NCBI GenBank assembly: GCA_029339195.1
Contig: JAPTJF010000033.1
Coordinates: 124,001 to 188,000 of the forward strand
Direction: 5' to 3'
Length of the DNA: 64,000 bases
DNA from: Micractinium sp. NFX-FRZ
Lineage: Eukaryota > Chlorophyta > Trebouxiophyceae > Chlorellales > Chlorellaceae
Positions within the stretch are counted from its first letter, which is position 1. Each line of letters starts with the position of its first letter. The translations under genes and the position numbers were made by a program. Positions 21,406 through 35,027 of this stretch are shown one piece after another. The notes under the pieces are model-generated. The model saw only the letters and a program-made list of their open reading frames with translations. It was not told the DNA's origin and ran no database searches.

Positions 21406-24400
21406 CTACTTGCGCACGCCGCCGCTGCCGCTGCTGCCGGAGCGCAGGCGCGCCAAGAGGCCGCCGCCGCCGCCGCCGCCGGTGCTGCTGCTGGGGCCGG
21501 CGCCGCTGCCGGTGCCCACCGCGTGCGGCACCTTCCTCACGCCCCCCGTGCCCGCTGCATCCTGCTGCCGGTACACCTCCAGCAGCTCCTCAGTCTTCAC
21601 TTTGAGCTGCAGTGGGGCGACGTATGGTGGGGGAGGGCAGAGGGCAAGGAGGGCAGGGTGAGGGCCAGAGGGTGTGGGGCTGAGTAGAAGACGGCGCAGG
21701 GGCGGGAGCGGCACGCCTCCAGCAGCAGCTCCAACTTGCACAGCACACGAGAGTGCGCGGACGGGAGCAGCGGCAAAGTGAGAGGGGTTGACACCAAGTC
21801 CACCACCACCAAGATGGGAGGAGGGTGTGCCTGGCCCCTTGCCCTGCCCAGGGCATAGCCCACCTCGCCCTCCCCGGCGCGCCGTCCCAACGCCCTGGTT
21901 CACACCCAGCAGCAGCAGGCCCCGCCTGGTGCACCGCCCGCTCACTCCCCTCCTGCTCTCCTCTGCCACCCCCGACATTCAGCCCCGGCATGTGACCACC
22001 ACCTACCACCCCGCTCTGCTGCGGCTCATATCGCACCTGCTCAAAGGAGGGCCGCACGTTTGGGTCACGCTGCCAGCAGAGCCGCATGATGTCTGACAGC
22101 GGCGGCGGGCAGTTTGGCGGGATGGGCGGGCGCAGGCCCTTCTGCACCACGCCCACCGCCGCCTGCAGCGGCGTCATGTCGCTGTACGGGATGCGCCCCG
22201 TCAGCAGCTCCCACAGCACAATGCCAAAGCTGCAGGCATGGGAGGGAGGGCCGGCCGGGGTGCAAGAAGGGTCAGGTGCTTCTAGTCAGCAGACGGGTGG
22301 CGGGCAGGTCGGACGGGCAGCTGGCACTGGCTCACATTCAGGCTGCCGGGCCGGCCTGTCCCTTGCCATTCGCCCCACGCAAGCTGTTCTTCCGCCTCAG
22401 CCCAGCACACCGGCCCAGCCTCTGCAGCATTCGAGCAGAATCTACCTGAACACATCCGCCTTCTCCCGGTACGGGTTGTGCTCAATCACCTCGGGGGCCA
22501 TCCACCTGCGGGGTGCCAAGGCACGGCGGCAGGGGGAGGCAACAGGATGAGGGGCACTGCCGGTGCTCCCAGTGTGCCTGCTGCCCTCCGTGCCTTACAT
22601 GCTGGCGGCTCCAAAAGCAGCCAGTGCCGAAGGGCTGCGCAAAGTCACCCCACCTGGTTGGCTGCACACCACCACTGACAACCCTGCAGCACTTGCGTGG
22701 CCTAACATCCCCAGCTACTCCAAGCCAGACGCTGCTCCAACCACCCAAAACCCACAGCCACGTCATCCAGGCAGCGACCAGACTGCTCCCCCCCGCCACC
22801 CTCACACCTGTACGTCCCCGTCTCTGCCGTCATGATGCCCGTGTGGTCCATCACGCGCGCCACCCCAAAGTCGGCAATCTTCACCGTCCCCGTCTCATCC
22901 AGCAGCAGGTTGGCAGCCTGGGGCGGCGACAGGCAGAGAGGGGTGGGGGGGCAGACGCAGAGGATGAGCGGAGTGGGGCCGGCGGGTCACGTCGCAGCGC
23001 ATCCTCTTGTGGGTGTCGGCTAGCTGCCCCTCAGCCCAGCACTGCAGCCTATTAACATGCAGATCCGCGGCCGACACATGCATAAATGCAGCGATCAGCC
23101 GCCTCACGGCCACACCCACACCACTAGCCTAGCCTCTGAACAGCCTTCTTCCGGAGGCACCCACCTTGAGGTCCCGGTGCACAATCTTGCGCTTGTGCAG
23201 GTAGTCCATGCCGCGGCACACCTCCACCGCTATCTTGAACACCGTGCCCACACGCAGCGGGCCCGCCTGCTGTTGGGAGGGGAGGGGGCGCCGCGGCGCG
23301 GAAGGGTGAGGAGCGCCCGGCACGAGCGCCTCGACAGCTGCGGTGCAGGCAGGCGGCGTCCCTCACGCGGCGCACGCCAGGCTGCCTTGCCTGCAGCTGT
23401 TCTAGGCGCTTCACTCACCCATAAACCCGGCCAGCAGCGCCCTTGCAAGACCACACAGGCCTGCCTGCCATCAGTCCAACTGAACGTGCCGAGGTTACTC
23501 TCAACGCACACCCGCTGCACCCAGTGCGCTCCGCCGTCCCGCCTTGTTTGCAGCCAGCAGCGCCACAGCGGCACCCCGCCTGGCCCACCTTGCGTATGTA
23601 GTCGTACACGGAGCCGCCGCTCATGTACTCAAACACGATGCACAGGTTGGGCTTCTGCGTGCACGCGCCGATGAACTGCACAATGTTCTTGTGCCGCACC
23701 TTGCGCATGATCGCCACCTCCTGCGCAATGGACGCACGCAACGCAGGGCAAAGCCGCGGCGCTCAGCCTGGTGAGCTGCTGGCGTGGCGGGGAGCCACCC
23801 TGATGCGTGCCCGCTTTCGGCCTCACCCAGCGTGCCTGCCGTGTCGCCTGCCTGCCTGCCTGCAGGCTCCGCTGCGACCTGATGCTGCCACCGCTGGCCC
23901 CACCGGATCCCTACACTCACGCTTCTGACCACTGCACCCATCTCCAGTTTTCAAACCAGCAGACGCTCAACAAGCACCCTCCCCACCCCGCTGCCCCCTG
24001 CCCCGCGACTGCCAGCCCCCACCCTCTCCGTGGCCCCCGCCGCCCCGTCCCGCCCCTCCCACCTGCAGAAACTCCTGGAACTGCTGGCTGTCCTCGTGCA
24101 CGTTCCTCAGGATCTTGATGGCCACGTCCTGGCCGCAGTAGGTGCCGCGGAAGAGGTCGCCAAACGCCCCGCTGGCAATCTTCTCGTGGAAGACAATCTC
24201 ATGCGGGTCCAGCTCCCAGTCGTTGTCGCTCGTGCTGGTGGTGGCTTGCTGCAGGGGGAGGGAGGGCAGGGCAGGGGCGAGCAGGTCAGAAGCGGAGAGG
24301 GAGAGGTGGGAGAACTGCAGGCTGCGGTGGCACAGCTGCTTACAGCTGCAGGCGGGCGGCAGGTGCAAGCCACGAGGCAACAGCGGCAGGCAGGTCACGG

Positions 24401-26821
24401 GCGAAGTGTCTGTTGCATGCCAGTCCTGAACTTCAACCAGCAGCGAACACGCTCCCAGCTTGCCAGAGCGTGTGTGACCCAGCACAGCAGGCTCTGGAGA
24501 GCGCGCTGCTCCCTTCACTCTCCACCCTCGCTCTCCGCCAATACTGCCAGCTGCCCACCACGGCCCAGCCTCCCATCCCTTTCCAAAGCCTCTTCCTGAC
24601 ACCCACCCACCCACCCACGCCCTAAACACACCCACCCACCTTGGCCATGAGGTCCAGCTCGTCCTGCGGCACCCGCAGCTCCACCTGGCGCGCCGAGGCG
24701 GGCGGGCTGGCCGACGCGCCGCGCACCACGGGCGGCGGCAGCTCCTGCAGCCGCCGGCTCAGCACCTCCTCCAGCTCCTCCGTGCCCCCGCCCGCCCAGC
24801 CGTTGACCACAAACACGTCCAGGGAGAACCGGTCCTTGGTGTTGAAGGCGTGCGCCTCGCAAATGTTCAGGCCCAGGTCGCCCTGCCGGGAGGGTGAGTA
24901 GGGTGGGGTGGGGGTGCGTCACGAGAGGGGCGGGTGGGTTGGGCGAGACAGGCGGGCGGCACCACTGGCAGCGCTCTGCAGCAGCAGCCACCTTGTTTGG
25001 CTGCATGCCGCGACAGTGCCCTGGCGCCACAGTCACAGCAGCTGCACAGCTGCAGATTGAGCGGCGGCGGCGGCGTGTGCCCACACGTGTTTGCTAGGCC
25101 TGCACCCGCCGCTGCTTGTTGGACAGAAATGCAGCTGCTGCGGACAGGCCGGGCTGCTGGTACCAAGCAGAGGGAACCCTGGAGTGGCCGTCTCCTTATC
25201 AGGGGCTGTCGCCCTGCACTTGCCATACCACCCGGTCGTGCCAGCATGCCCAGCACGCATCTCGTCCGCACCCCCAACCCTCCCCCGCCCTCTCACCAGC
25301 GACTCTGACAGCCGGCTGAGCAGCTTGGGCTGGTCTATGGAGGCGATGGTCACCTCGTAGAAGGTCGTGGCTGCAGCCGCCAGCGCAGCTGACCTCTCAC
25401 CCCCCGCCTGCGCCTCCAGCTTCTCCTCCGCCTCGAGCACCAGCGCCTGCAACAAGCAGCACTCGACACACCAACGTTCAGTCCCGAATGGGAGCGTTCA
25501 AGCTGCAAGCTGCTGGCATGCAGAGTACTAGAAGAGCGGCGCGTTGCAGGGGATGCGAAGGGCCGCTGCGGCGCAGAGGGAGGCCCACGGTGGTAGCCAA
25601 GGCTGTGTGCGGCAGCACGGCGGGGTGCACCGGAGGCAGCGCTAGGGGCCTGGCAGGGGTTACTGGCAGTGGGCGCCTGTAGGGCTTGCCCACGCTTGCC
25701 TGTCGATTTTCAAGCGCGTGCAGATGCTGCAGCACTCGTGTGCTTTGCGACACACAGGCAAACAGGGGTTTTTGCACATTGCGGTTCAGCTTTCGGACAC
25801 TGCCGATGCTGTACTGCCCTGCCACGCACCTCCCGCCCGCCGCTCGTACCTGCAAATTAGGCGAGGACCCAAAGGCCGGGCGAGGCAGCGGCCGCCCACC
25901 CGCCAGCTTGTGTGGCGAAAAGCTGTGTGAGAGCGCCTGCAGGGGAGCAGGCGGCACCCGAGGGAGCAACGAGGCAGCGGGGGCGAAGGTTCAAGAAGTG
26001 GCGACGGGTGGGGCGAGTGCGCACGCCACACTGCGGTCATCGACTGCCCAACCAGGCTTCGTGCGCCTGCGGCTGCCCCACCAACCCGCTGCCAGCGCTC
26101 ACATCGTGGTGCATTTGCAGCGTGTCCAAGCTGCCAAAGGAGGGCCGCTTGGCAAGGTCGCTGCCGCTGACCACGTCCACCGGCCGCAGCTGGAACGAGA
26201 CGGCCGACGGGTCGGAGCGGGCGCTGTCCAGCAGGCGCTTGTGGTTGAGCACATCCAAGCTGTTGATGTTGACATCGAGGGCATACCTGCAGGGAGGGAG
26301 GGCAGAACAGACGGCGAGCTATGATCGCGGCACTTTGCAGGGCACCTTTTGTCCTGACCGCGTTGAACGGCCCACCAACCTCCATCAAGACCGCACCTGC
26401 TGGGCAGCGACTCGAAGTGGGCTCGCAGGTCCTCCGCAAAGTCGGGGGAGTCCACATCGAGGTTGCCGCGCGCACGGAGGTTGGCAAGGAACTGGTCCGC
26501 TATTTCCTGCTTGCTGCGCCGCCGCAGGCTGCTCTGGCTCACCAGAGGCGCGCCGCTAGGGGGCAGCGGCACCCCAGGCGGGCCGCTCATATTGCCCAGC
26601 CCCGTCAGGCTGCTGGGCACACTGCCAGTGAAGTGCAAGTTGCTTGGACTGGAAAGCGCCAGAGTCGGGCCGCTCTGCCAGACCATAGAGCAGACAGTGT
26701 CAGTGGGGCCGCATAGGCGGCTGGGCGAGTCCCTAGGGGACCGGACACAGGGGGAGTGTCGGGGAAGGCTGTGGCATGCGCCGAAAGTGTGGAGGCGTGC
26801 GCCCAAGAGGGCCAAGTTCAT
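21406..26821 (-). CDS. STY46/STY8/STY17-type serine/threonine/tyrosine kinase with ACT domain
   Basis: A cytosolic Raf-like dual-specificity kinase. In Arabidopsis this group phosphorylates transit peptides of chloroplast preproteins. Twelve exons: 26821-26397, 26286-26103, 25936-25850, 25446-25297, 24882-24640, 24248-24063, 23720-23589, 23269-23165, 22917-22808, 22505-22446, 22229-22037, 21606-21406. Phases agree and give 691 residues. The N-terminal region carries the group-specific YALDVN segment (about residue 143). An ACT domain spans roughly 262-315 ([19 protein letters not shown]). The kinase domain (about 380-620) shows GAFGDLF, VAIKIL, HRDLK (near 502) and DFGVARV (near 517), and its C-terminal lobe has [10 protein letters not shown] and [11 protein letters not shown] glycine/serine-rich tail follows. 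The first ATG gives 45 extra residues before a second Met (26686), so the true start could be either. Divergent from TDP2. Confidence 0.92.
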
Positions 26822-26984
26822 GCCGACTGCCACATGTTTCCAACATCAGCTAGCTTCCTCGACTGGCGCTCACGCGCGCATTTCCGCCGCCCAATTGCAT
26901 TCTACTCTTAGTAGCAGCTCTATCGACTTGCTTTTGGAGCGGTAGGGCAGACAAGGCAAAAGCGCAAACCAATCAAACTAAAAA
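26822..26984. promoter_or_regulatory. Bidirectional promoter of STY46-like kinase and TDP2
   Basis: 163 bases between divergent start codons, with a clearly AT-richer core (26935-26986) than the flanking coding DNA. Confidence 0.55.
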
Positions 26985-27715
26985 ATGGCGGGGGCGGAGC
27001 CGCCCCTGGACCTGGTGGATCTCACCATTTCGCCAGGTGCGGCATAGAGAGCACAACTGCCTGCCGCCTGCAGCAGCACAACAGTGCCGGGCGCCGCCCC
27101 CCTCCCGCCCTCCAGGCGGTTCAGCGGCGGTGTGCCCGCTGACCCTACCGGTCTTGGCAAAGAGTCAAACCAACAACTGCCTGAGTGCGGCACTGCCCTG
27201 CCCTGCACTCCGCAGATGACCCGCCACCACGAAAGCGCCGGCGCTCGCCAGATGGCATGATCGACCTAGCAGCAGATGACGAGGCAGGCGGGGAGGGCGG
27301 CGCAGCCGCTGCAGCAGCAGTAGAGGCGGCAGCCAGACGGCGCATCATGGAGCATGCACGCAGGGTGAACCAGGAGCGAGGCATCAATGCTGGTAAAGCT
27401 GCTGCTGCTGCAGGAGCGCAGGCGGCGGGGCAGCAGCAGGCAGCACGCGATACCAATGGCAGCACAGGCAGCGGCAGCGGGGGCGGCGGCGGCAAACCCT
27501 CGGCAGCAGCAGCAGCAGCAGCAGCAGCAGCGCTCGAACCGCCGCCCACGCAGGCAACACCGGTTTCTAACAATCTGCTGGCACAGCTGCATGCGGAGCG
27601 CATGGCACGGCAGGCACAGCGGCAGCAGGCGGCAGGCGGCAGCGGTGGCGAGCTCACACCAAGCCGGCCGCAGCAGCCGCCAACGTCATGGCAACCCCAG
27701 CAGCAGCCCCCCTGT

Positions 27716-27749
<34 letters not shown>

Positions 27750-29468
27750 CACAACAGGCAGATGGCCCTGCCAAGGTGTCCCTGCTCACCTGGAATGTGT
27801 GGTTTAGGGAGGACATTCACGTGGAGGCGCGCATGGCGGCCATCGGTGCGGTCATCCAACAGCGCCGCCCACACTTTGTGTGCCTGCAGGTCAGCCAGTC
27901 GTGCGCCCGCCCGCAGGCCGGTTGGTGGGGTGGGTGGGCAGCGCTGAGCCTCCGTTCACACCCATGGGCGGCAGGCCACTGCGGAGCATCTGATCAGCCT
28001 GCTCTTGCAGCCATGCTTGGCATCCCTCCGACCCGCCTGGTCTGGCTGTCCACCCGCGCTCTGCCTTGCCTTGCCCCCACTTCACACCATGTGTGCCCGC
28101 AGGAGGTGACGCCCCTGATCCACCAGCTGTTCCGCTCCTCCCCCTGGTGGCCTGCTTACCACGCCTCGCCCTGCCCCAGCGGTGCCCCCTACTTCACCAT
28201 GCTCCTGTGGAACCGCAGCAGCGTGCAGGGGGCGGGGGGCTATGCCGAGATCCCCTTTGAAAACAGCGTCATGGGTGAGGTTCGGTGGCAGGGGGAACAG
28301 GGGCACTGGAGCAGGGGGGGATGCGGCCAAGAGATGCACCATGGTGTTGGTTCATAGCAAGCCTGTGCTGCAGCATCGTCCTGTGGCAGGGGGGCAGGGG
28401 CACTGGAGCAGGGGGGATGTTTGCCAACAGACGCGCCGGAACCAGGCCTGTGCTGCGGCGTCTCTGCAACGAGCTCTTGGGGGTGTGTTTGCGCCTGTCA
28501 CCTGTGGAACCTGCCCGCCACCCACTGGCAGTTACACATCCAGCACCTCGTGTGTCCCCACCCCGTCCCTGCAGGCCGCGACCTCAAGACGGTGGCGGGC
28601 AAGGTGGCGGGGCGCTCGATTCGTGTGGCCACCACGCACCTGGAGAGCCCCACTGGGTGGGACCGCCCCTTCCGGGAGGCGCGGCAGGCGCAGCTGAAGC
28701 AGGCGGCGGCGGTGCTGGACCGGGCGAGGGAGGAGGATGTGCTGCTGGCGGGGGACATGGTGCGGGGGTGGTTTGCCTCTGCTGCACTTGTTGAATGCTT
28801 GCTTCCAAGCACTCGTGGGTCGAGTGAGGCCGTGGCGGGTGGAGGTGTGCTGCTGGTGGGAAGCATCATGTGCGGCTGGGTTGGTGTTCCCTCCCATGGG
28901 CGGAGAGTATGGGAGGAGTGGCGGTGGGGTACTGAGGGATGGGTCGGCGCCGTGCTGGCCATCCTTCTTCCGTTTGAGTGTGGAGGGTCTGGCTTGCAGG
29001 TCTGCCCCGCTCGTCGCCTGGCCAGCTGCCATCGTTGTCTGCTTGCACCTAACCAACCCTCGCCCATCCCGACCCTTGAGGGCTCAATTCCACCCAGCTC
29101 GTGCCCGTCGCCCACCTGTTCCCCCATGCTCTGCCGCCCTGCTGTACCGTCCGCCGCTGCAGAACTGGTCGCCCGATGACGGCATGCCGCCGCTGCCGGG
29201 CGGCTGGAGCGACGCATTTGTGCACCTGCACGGCGGCAGCGGGGAGCAGGAGGGCTTGACCTACGACCCCCGCGCCAACCCCATGCTCAAGAAGACCAAC
29301 CGCCTGCGCCGCCGGCTGGACCGCGCGTTCTGCAAGCTGCGGCGCTGGCGGCTGGCGGCGCTAGAGATGGTGGGGCGGGAGGCGCTCCCTGGGCTGCAGT
29401 TCGAGGGGCGGCCCGTACTGCCGTCAGACCACTTTGGTCTGCTCTTGGAGCTGCGCCCCACGGGGTGA
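26985..29468 (+). CDS. TDP2: Tyrosyl-DNA phosphodiesterase 2
   Basis: Repairs abortive topoisomerase II complexes by hydrolysing the 5'-phosphotyrosyl bond. It is an Mg-dependent enzyme of the exonuclease-endonuclease-phosphatase fold. Five exons: 26985-27036, 27216-27889, 28103-28274, 28575-28759, 29163-29468. Phases agree and give 462 residues. The four TDP2 signature motifs are all present: TWN (about 209-211), LQE (241-243, split by intron 2), GDMN (359-362, split by intron 4, aspartate general base) and SDH (about 449-451). The N-terminal 200 residues are low complexity (poly-Ala, poly-Gln from CAG runs at 27715-27748). Residues 9-14 (DLVDLT) and a second stretch (MIDLAADDE) look like SUMO-interacting motifs. 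Nuclear location is suggested by PPPRKRRR in exon 2. Divergent from the STY46-like kinase. Confidence 0.93.
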
Positions 29469-30546
29469 GGCACGAGCGGCCGGCTGGCTAGCAGGCGGGG
29501 GCGGGCATCGGTTGCCCGGCAACAGCCGCCTCGCCAGCTGCATGCTGCCGGTGCATGTTTCCAAACCATTGAACCGCATGCTGTGCCATCTCGGGAGCTA
29601 CGTAACACGTCATATGCCTCCCCCGACTCTGGATTCAGCACATGCCCTGTGTGGCCCACAAGCCCCAGGGCCGGGGGCTTTGTGTCAGGGACAAGGGGGC
29701 CGCCAAAGCAGCAAAAGGAGCGCTGTGCCTGCCCTGCCCTGAAGTAGGTCACCTAGTTCTGTATAGTTTCCCAGGATTGTTGGGCGTGCCGGTAAGGCTT
29801 CCGCTGGGCTTTCAAGCATGTGCATGCATGTGGGGGACGCCAGCAGTCGGCACCCCGGCTGTACCGCAAGTGAGGGGGGATGTGTGCTGTTCAGTGGTGC
29901 ACCGCACCCCTGCCGGATCTCCCTGAATCCAAATGTAGGTAACCTTCGACCATGGTAAGGCAGAGTGGGTTTCTGAAGCTCAGGAGCAAGCACGGCTGGG
30001 CATCCCTGCACGGCAGCCGCCTGGTTGATGCTCGGCGGGTGGAAAGTCGACTGCATCAGCGGGCGCGCAACTGGCCTTTTACGCCGGTTTGCAACCGCTA
30101 CTTGCGCGCATATATTCATTTGTTTGTGCGCGCGGCGCTAGGACCCTGTGCACAGTCGTCAGTGCATCCCTCATCCCTCACCCACCCACCCCGGCCAGGC
30201 GGCCCAGCCATTCGCGCGGAAAAGTGAGGTGGTATCACGGGGGTGTTAGGGAGGTCGCAGAGGGCGCTAACCTTGGCGTGCTGCCCAGCCTTTCAATCGG
30301 CGGTGGCGGCGGTGCGGAGTGCCCGGGTCACAGGGTGACCAGGGAACCGGAGGTTTACGTACCAGCTGTCCACATCTGCTGCAGATCCAGGTCCCTCTGT
30401 GGCTCACACTGTTCCCCCTCATGTTTTTTCTGCAGGATAGGCTTCTTGCAGGCAATTCAGAGCAGCCGACGGCGCTCACGTGACGGACGGGCAGCGGTTC
30501 CCAGTGCAGCACCCGCCTGCACCCGGGCGCTGCAGCAGCAACAGCC
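29469..30546. other. Intergenic region between TDP2 and AP2 gene
   Basis: No gene supported. It contains the TDP2 3' UTR, the AP2 gene promoter and probably a 5' UTR. Open frames here are short and of random composition. No UGUAA motif was noticed near the TDP2 stop. Confidence 0.5.
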
Positions 30547-33500
30547 ATGTCGCTGCCCACAGGAGTCAAGGAGGAGGCGGCAGAAGGTGATAAGCGTGCG
30601 GCAGCAACAGATCGGCTGGTGGAGGCGCTAGTGGGTGCAGCTGTGGAGCACGCAGGCACCAAAACGCTGCCGCCCGCTCCACAGCCGGCGGCAGCACTGG
30701 GGGCCCTAGCAGTGCAGCAGCAGCAGCAGGGGCAGCAGCAGGGGCAGGCAGCCGAGCTGCAGGAGCGCCCGGTGCCGCCCGCTCTAGACGCGCCGGTCCG
30801 CTCGCTGACGCTGCAAGTGCAGCAGCGACGGGCGCGGTGGCGGGAGTACCCTCCCACCAGCCGCCAGTTTGCCACCCGCATCTCGCCCAGCGCAGCCAAC
30901 AGCCGCTGCCTGTCGGTGCCAGGTGAGCGGGATGCGGGGCGGGGTTGGTGTGCGGGAGTTATGGATGGGGGAGGTGGCACGTGGCGGGGGAGGTGGCACG
31001 TGCCACTCCACCCAGCCCGGAACACCCGCTGCTTCAGCCAGCGCCGCGCATGCCGCTCCCCCCCACACACACTCACCCATGCACCAGCACGCGTGCTCCT
31101 CCCAACCTCTTTTTGCCCTCCCCTCACATTCACTCTACATCTTTCCCTCCATGCCCTGCCCGCCTCCCAGATGGAGTGGCGGAGGTCGCCCTGCGGCTGG
31201 GCAACAGCAAGTCGGGCCCCGTGCGCATGGAGGCGGTGCAGCAGGTGCATGCCGCAGGCGGCGCCACACCCAACTGGCAGTGCCGCAGCTACGCGAGCGG
31301 GGAGGTGCGGCTGAGCATGCCGGCCCGGCTCTTCAGCCTGCGTCAGGTGCGGGGGAGCAGTGGCTGAGGGGCAGGCAGGCCGCGCTGGCGCTCCTGAAAT
31401 TGCATCGAAATGCACGGTGTGGCCCATTGACATGCCGGCGTGATGATATTTCATGATTGCATGTGCCGGTGTGCTGCTGCTATGGCTGCATCGTGCTGCT
31501 GCCTGGCTGGCAACTGCCACATTGCTGCCAAGCCGTGCAAGGCGCTCTTCTGCGACTGTGCACCCTGCCACTGCTGCTGCTGCTGCACCGCTCTGCATGC
31601 TGCGCCCTGCATCTATCCCAGGCGGCACGAGGGGCGGTGACGAGCCACAGATTTTGCGCAAGGGCTCTGACAGGGGGCCCCCGCCCCCGGCGGCTGCCTG
31701 CCCCGCCTGCCCGCGTCGACGAGGCGGGGCGGGGCGGCACCGTAGGGGCGACCCTCGCTCACTGATGACAACCAATCTAACTAACAGAGAACTGTGCCCC
31801 TCTCCCTGCCTGTGCATCACACCTGCTTGGCACTCTCACCTGTGCTGCACCCTGCATGAACTCTCGTACTGCCTGAGCGTTGATCCTGTGTAGCAATCCT
31901 GCCCCCGCCCCGCCCCCTCCCTGCCAACTTCCCACCACCCTGCAGCTCAGTAACCCTGCTCCCCGCCCCCGCTCTGCCACCCTCTCCCACCCCCCTGCAG
32001 CTCAGCGCGGGCGACGTGCTGGCCGTGTCCAACCTTGGCACGCGCCATGCACGCTTTGACATCTGGGCAGCCGAGTCTCCCGAGGCCCAGGCCTTTTACG
32101 CTTTCGAGCTGCAGGCCCCTCTGGGGCGGCAGGCGCTGCCCACGGCACCCAGGGCGGGCAGGGCGGGCGGCGGGCGCGGCGGGCGCGGCGCGGCGGCCAG
32201 CGACTTTGAGACGGAAGACGAGTTTGAGATTGTGCTTGGGGGCGACTCTGAGTCGGAGCAGCAGGACTATGGCATGTGGGGGAGCGATGAGGAGGAGGGG
32301 GCAAGGTCAGGGCCAGAGGAGGATGAGCACTGGCTGCAGTGCGACGCGTGCGCCAAGTGGCGCCGCGTCACCGAGGAGTGCCTGCTCACATTCCAGGTGG
32401 GTGTGGTGGGGTGTGGGCTGGTTTGGCGGCGTGAGGTTGGGGTGGGGGGAAAAGGGCGGGTTTACGAGTGGCTGGGGGCGGGGGCCCAGACCACATGCAG
32501 AGGCAACGGCCTGAGTGCCGGGGCCTGGGGCACCGGGGCAGCCTTGCCTGCAGGCGCGACATGCTTCTGCTGCCCTATGTGCCTGCCATTTGCGGGTGCT
32601 GCTTACGTGCCGGCTGCTTCTACATGCATGCGACCCACCCGGCCCCTGCCCACCCGCCCACCCCTGGCCCTGCCTTCTTGCCTGCCCCTACCCCGCTTGC
32701 AGCATTCGGAAGGGCGGTGCAGCGATTACACCCGCCCGGCCGGCCGCAGCGGGCCGTGCAGCTGCCGGCAGCGCTGCGACGGCTGCCGGCGCGCCACCTG
32801 CGTGTGTGCTGCACGGGAGGGGAGCGAGGTGGAGGAGGAGGAGGAGGAGGAGGCGGGCAGCCGCGGCGCGGGACGGGAGGCATCAGAGGCAGCGGGGGGC
32901 GACGGCAAAGCGGCTGCGGCTGGGGAGGCTGGGTATGATGAGGACCAGCAGCAGCTGCTGCTCCTCCTGCTGCAAGCGGCTGCAGGGGAGGCACCGGAGG
33001 ATGGGGCGGAGACAATTGCGGCAGCAGATGTGGCCGCCCCACCTGATGCCAAGCAGGAGCAGCCGGCAGCGTATGGAGGCTCGACGGCGGCAGGGGGCGG
33101 CAGCGAGTGGCCGCCGGCCGCCGCTGCTGGCGCAGGCGGCGTGCCCAGCAGCGGTCGGCCGAAGCGGGGGCGAGAGGAGGTGGGGGAGGAGAGCCAGGTG
33201 GCGCGGGACCTGGCGCCAGATGAGGTGGGGGGTGACCCTGGGGGTGGCAAGCGCCCCAAGGGCTCCACCAGCCGGTTCGTCAAGGGCTCCTCCAGCCGGT
33301 TCATTGGCGTCTACAAGTGAGTGACTCTCCCAGGGAGGCGGGGAGGGAGGGAGGGAGGAGAGTGGCTGGTGAGAAGCAAAGTGCTGGGTGGCCGCCCGGT
33401 ATTCGGGGTGGGGACAGGGTGGGAGCGGCGGGGCAGGGATGGGGAGACATGCCAGGGGGGTGTTGGACACACCGGCAAAGCGGCTGGCAGGCAGGCGGGC

Positions 33501-34981
33501 AGGGCAGCAGGGAGGGGCAGAATGGGGGGGCATGCCAGCCAGCGGTGCATTGGCCCCGGCAAGCCCCGCCTTGCAGCCCTCCCCCCCCCGACTTGCTTGA
33601 CACCCCCGCCTGCACTCCGCTCCAGCTTTGCAAACACGTCCCTTCTACTCTCCCCTGCCCGGCAGGCACCGCAACCGCTGGCGCGCGCAGGTCTACCACG
33701 CATGCAAGACCATCACCATCGGGTGTTTTCACACAGAGCGCGAGGTGAGGGCAGGAGGGAGGGGGCAGCAGCGCGGTTGCTGGCGGGGAGGGTGCTTTGT
33801 GAGGAAAGGAATTCGTGGCAGGCGGGGAGGGCGGTTTGGCAGGTGGTTTGTGGCAGGCCTAGTGAGAGGCACGAGCTGGGGCTGGCCGCCGGGCTAGCCT
33901 GGGTGGAGAATGTCCTGGCAGGCAGCAGGCAGGCCGACAGGCCTCGGCTGGCGTGTGGCTCAGGCATGCTTGGTGACTGGGCAGGCGATGCCGGCATGCA
34001 CCCTGGGGGGCAGGCATGGGACGAGCTTACCCCGGTCCTGCCAATCTGGTGGGGCGGCCCTGGTAGGGCAGCCCCTTGGTACCTGTTACGCTCTATTTTG
34101 GAACGGTGTTCTCTGCCTCCCCCCGGGTCACTTGGCCACCCTGCCTGCACAGGCGGCGCTCGCGCGTGACAAGTGCGCGGTGCAGCTGCGAGGCAAGTGC
34201 CCCTCCGCCAGGCAGCAACCCCCTGCGTCCTGCCATGCAGCCTGTGCGTGCCCGAAAGTGGTCAAACCTGACAGCTGCGATGCATTTATAAGCCTTGCGT
34301 GACCTGCAGTCCACGCAGCTGCCTGCTCCCTCCAACCATGCTGCTCCCCTGCTGGCCGCCCTGCTGCAGGGCCCACCACCAAAACCAACTTTCCGGTGGA
34401 TGAGGAGACCGCCCGGCAGTGGATGCAGGACTCCCGCCCCACCAGCGTTGTGTCAGCTGCTGCAGCCGCACAAGCCCTGGCCATGGAGCGTGCTGCTGCC
34501 GTAGACGCCGACGCCACGGTGGCAGCAGCGTCGGCAGCAGCAGCGCAAGCAGCAGCAGCATGTAGCGTGCCCGCCGGCTCGCTGGCTGGTAGGCTGGAGG
34601 TGGCGCAGCGGCTTGCGGCAGTGCAGCTGCAGCAGTGGCCGGCAAGTGGCGGCGAGCGTGCCGGCGACGCGCATGCAGAGATGGCACAGCTGGCGCCTGT
34701 GGTGTGGCTGCCTGTGGTGCCGCCCAGGCTCCGCGGCAGCGTGAGTGTGGCTGAAGCGCGGCAGCAGCTGCGGGCGGCAGCGTTAGAGCAGCTTGAAGCA
34801 GCTCTGGAAGTGCTGTGCCCGCAGGAGGGTGGCGTGCCAGCAGCCCAGGGGGAGCAGCAGCCGCCGCCATCGCGGTCACCTCAGAAGCAGCAGCAGCAGC
34901 GGCGGCAAGATGCGGCACAGGAGCAGCGCAGGGCAGAGCAGCAGCAGCAGCAGCAGCAGCAGGAGGAGCAGTGCAGTAAAG

Positions 34982-35027
<46 letters not shown>

